A DNA stretch of 5,843 nt from NCBI GenBank assembly GCA_002422225.1, contig DITX01000084.1, forward strand, positions 4,433-10,275. The letters are read 5' to 3'. The DNA comes from Gammaproteobacteria bacterium UBA6173. GTDB lineage: Bacteria; Pseudomonadota; Gammaproteobacteria; Pseudomonadales; Pseudohongiellaceae. Of the stretch, positions 5,155 through 5,843 are shown in pieces (positions within the stretch are counted from its first letter, which is position 1; each line of letters begins with the position of its first letter). Made by a program: the position numbers and the translations under genes. The notes beneath the pieces were generated by a model that saw only the letters and a program-made list of their open reading frames with translations, searched no databases and was not told the origin of the DNA.

Positions 5155-5843
5155 ATGTTCAGTTTTCTCAAAAAACGTCAAAACAATGCACCGGATCAAG
5201 GCAACGAGCCGATCCCGGCGCCGCAGACGATTACTGAGCCGGTGGCTCCCACTGGTGAGTCTGCAGACCCGGTTTCCCATGATGTTGTTACGAAAGTCGA
5301 TGAATTTGCCACCTACGCGTCTGTTGAAGACGTCCGTCATGATGACGCGTTTGTTGATACCTCCCCCGGTGATGAAGTCTCAGTCATCTCAACTGAGACT
5401 AAACCAGCACTTGGGTTCTTCAGCAGGCTGAAGCAGGGGCTTAGCCGCACACGCGAAAATCTTGCCGAAGGTCTTGGTGCCTTGCTTAAGGGCCGAAAGA
5501 CAATCGATGCCGCATTGCTTGAAGAAATTGAAATGCAATTGCTCAGCGCGGATGTCGGCATTGAGGCCACCGACCAGGTAATCGCCTCGTTGACCACCCG
5601 ACTCAAGCGTAAACAGCTCACCGATGCCGACGCTTTGATGACGCAACTGCAAGCCGAACTGCGCGAGCTGCTGACCCCTTGTAGCGTGCCCTTGGTAATT
5701 GACACTGCATGCAAACCCTACGTCATCTTGGTAGTGGGCGTTAACGGGGTGGGTAAAACGACCACGATTGGCAAACTGGCGCGACGCTTCCAGAATCAGA
5801 AGTTAAAGGTCATGCTGGCGGCCGGTGACACGTTCCGGGCAGC
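5155..5843 (+). CDS. ftsY: Signal recognition particle receptor FtsY (partial, C-terminal part beyond window)
   Basis: Membrane-associated SRP receptor GTPase: it docks with the Ffh-4.5S RNA-ribosome complex and hands nascent membrane proteins to SecYEG. Seen: 229 complete codons from ATG 5155, open to the right edge. Residues 1-8 (MFSFLKKR) are a basic amphipathic start suited to membrane contact. Residues about 9-82 form a Pro/Thr- then Asp/Glu-rich, low-conservation A domain. The N domain begins near residue 83 with FFSRLKQGLSRTRENL and continues through a GRKTIDAALLEEIE stretch and LLSADVGIEAT. The G domain shows the P-loop GVNGVGKT (195-202) and DTFRA (225-229). The later GTPase motifs (DTAGR, TKxD) lie outside the window. 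A weak GGAT near 5143-5146 precedes the ATG. Divergent from rsmD. In E. coli ftsE and ftsX follow, which cannot be checked here. Confidence 0.97.
   Translation, partial: MFSFLKKRQNNAPDQGNEPIPAPQTITEPVAPTGESADPVSHDVVTKVDEFATYASVEDVRHDDAFVDTSPGDEVSVISTETKPALGFFSRLKQGLSRTRENLAEGLGALLKGRKTIDAALLEEIEMQLLSADVGIEATDQVIASLTTRLKRKQLTDADALMTQLQAELRELLTPCSVPLVIDTACKPYVILVVGVNGVGKTTTIGKLARRFQNQKLKVMLAAGDTFRA

Overview
The window looks like ordinary chromosome from a gammaproteobacterium. The evidence is the set of housekeeping genes (rsmD, ftsY, coaD, mutM), the divergent rsmD|ftsY arrangement also known from Escherichia coli, and Gram-negative envelope genes (a lipoprotein and a protein with a TonB-like C-terminal domain). 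The genus cannot be fixed from the sequence alone. A marine or free-living relative of Pseudomonas/Cellvibrionales is a reasonable guess, but only a guess.

Layout, left to right. (1) The minus strand carries the 5' part of a lipoprotein gene with a Met-Pro/poly-serine linker, cut by the left edge. It follows, 69 bases downstream, a gene for an exported helical-repeat protein ending in a TonB-like domain; the two probably form one transcription unit. (2) A gene-free stretch of about 170 bases separates that unit from the divergent mutM (formamidopyrimidine-DNA glycosylase) on the plus strand. (3) mutM runs tail-to-tail into coaD, with the two 3' ends overlapping by 10 bases and no visible terminator. 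(4) The minus strand holds a probable operon rsmD - alpha/beta hydrolase (YheT family) - coaD. rsmD and the hydrolase overlap by 4 bases (ATGA), and coaD follows after 64 bases. (5) A 226-base intergenic region with candidate divergent promoters separates rsmD from ftsY on the plus strand. ftsY runs off the right edge inside its GTPase domain.

Functionally the genes are a mix: rRNA methylation (RsmD), co-translational membrane targeting (FtsY), coenzyme A synthesis (CoaD), oxidative DNA damage repair (MutM), an esterase-like hydrolase of unclear substrate, and an envelope pair of unknown role. Only that pair is really uncharacterised. I see no mobile elements, tRNA or rRNA genes, CRISPR arrays or signs of recent transfer. 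I do not see strong evidence for a new multi-gene system; the TPR/TonB-like protein with its poly-serine lipoprotein partner is the best candidate for follow-up.
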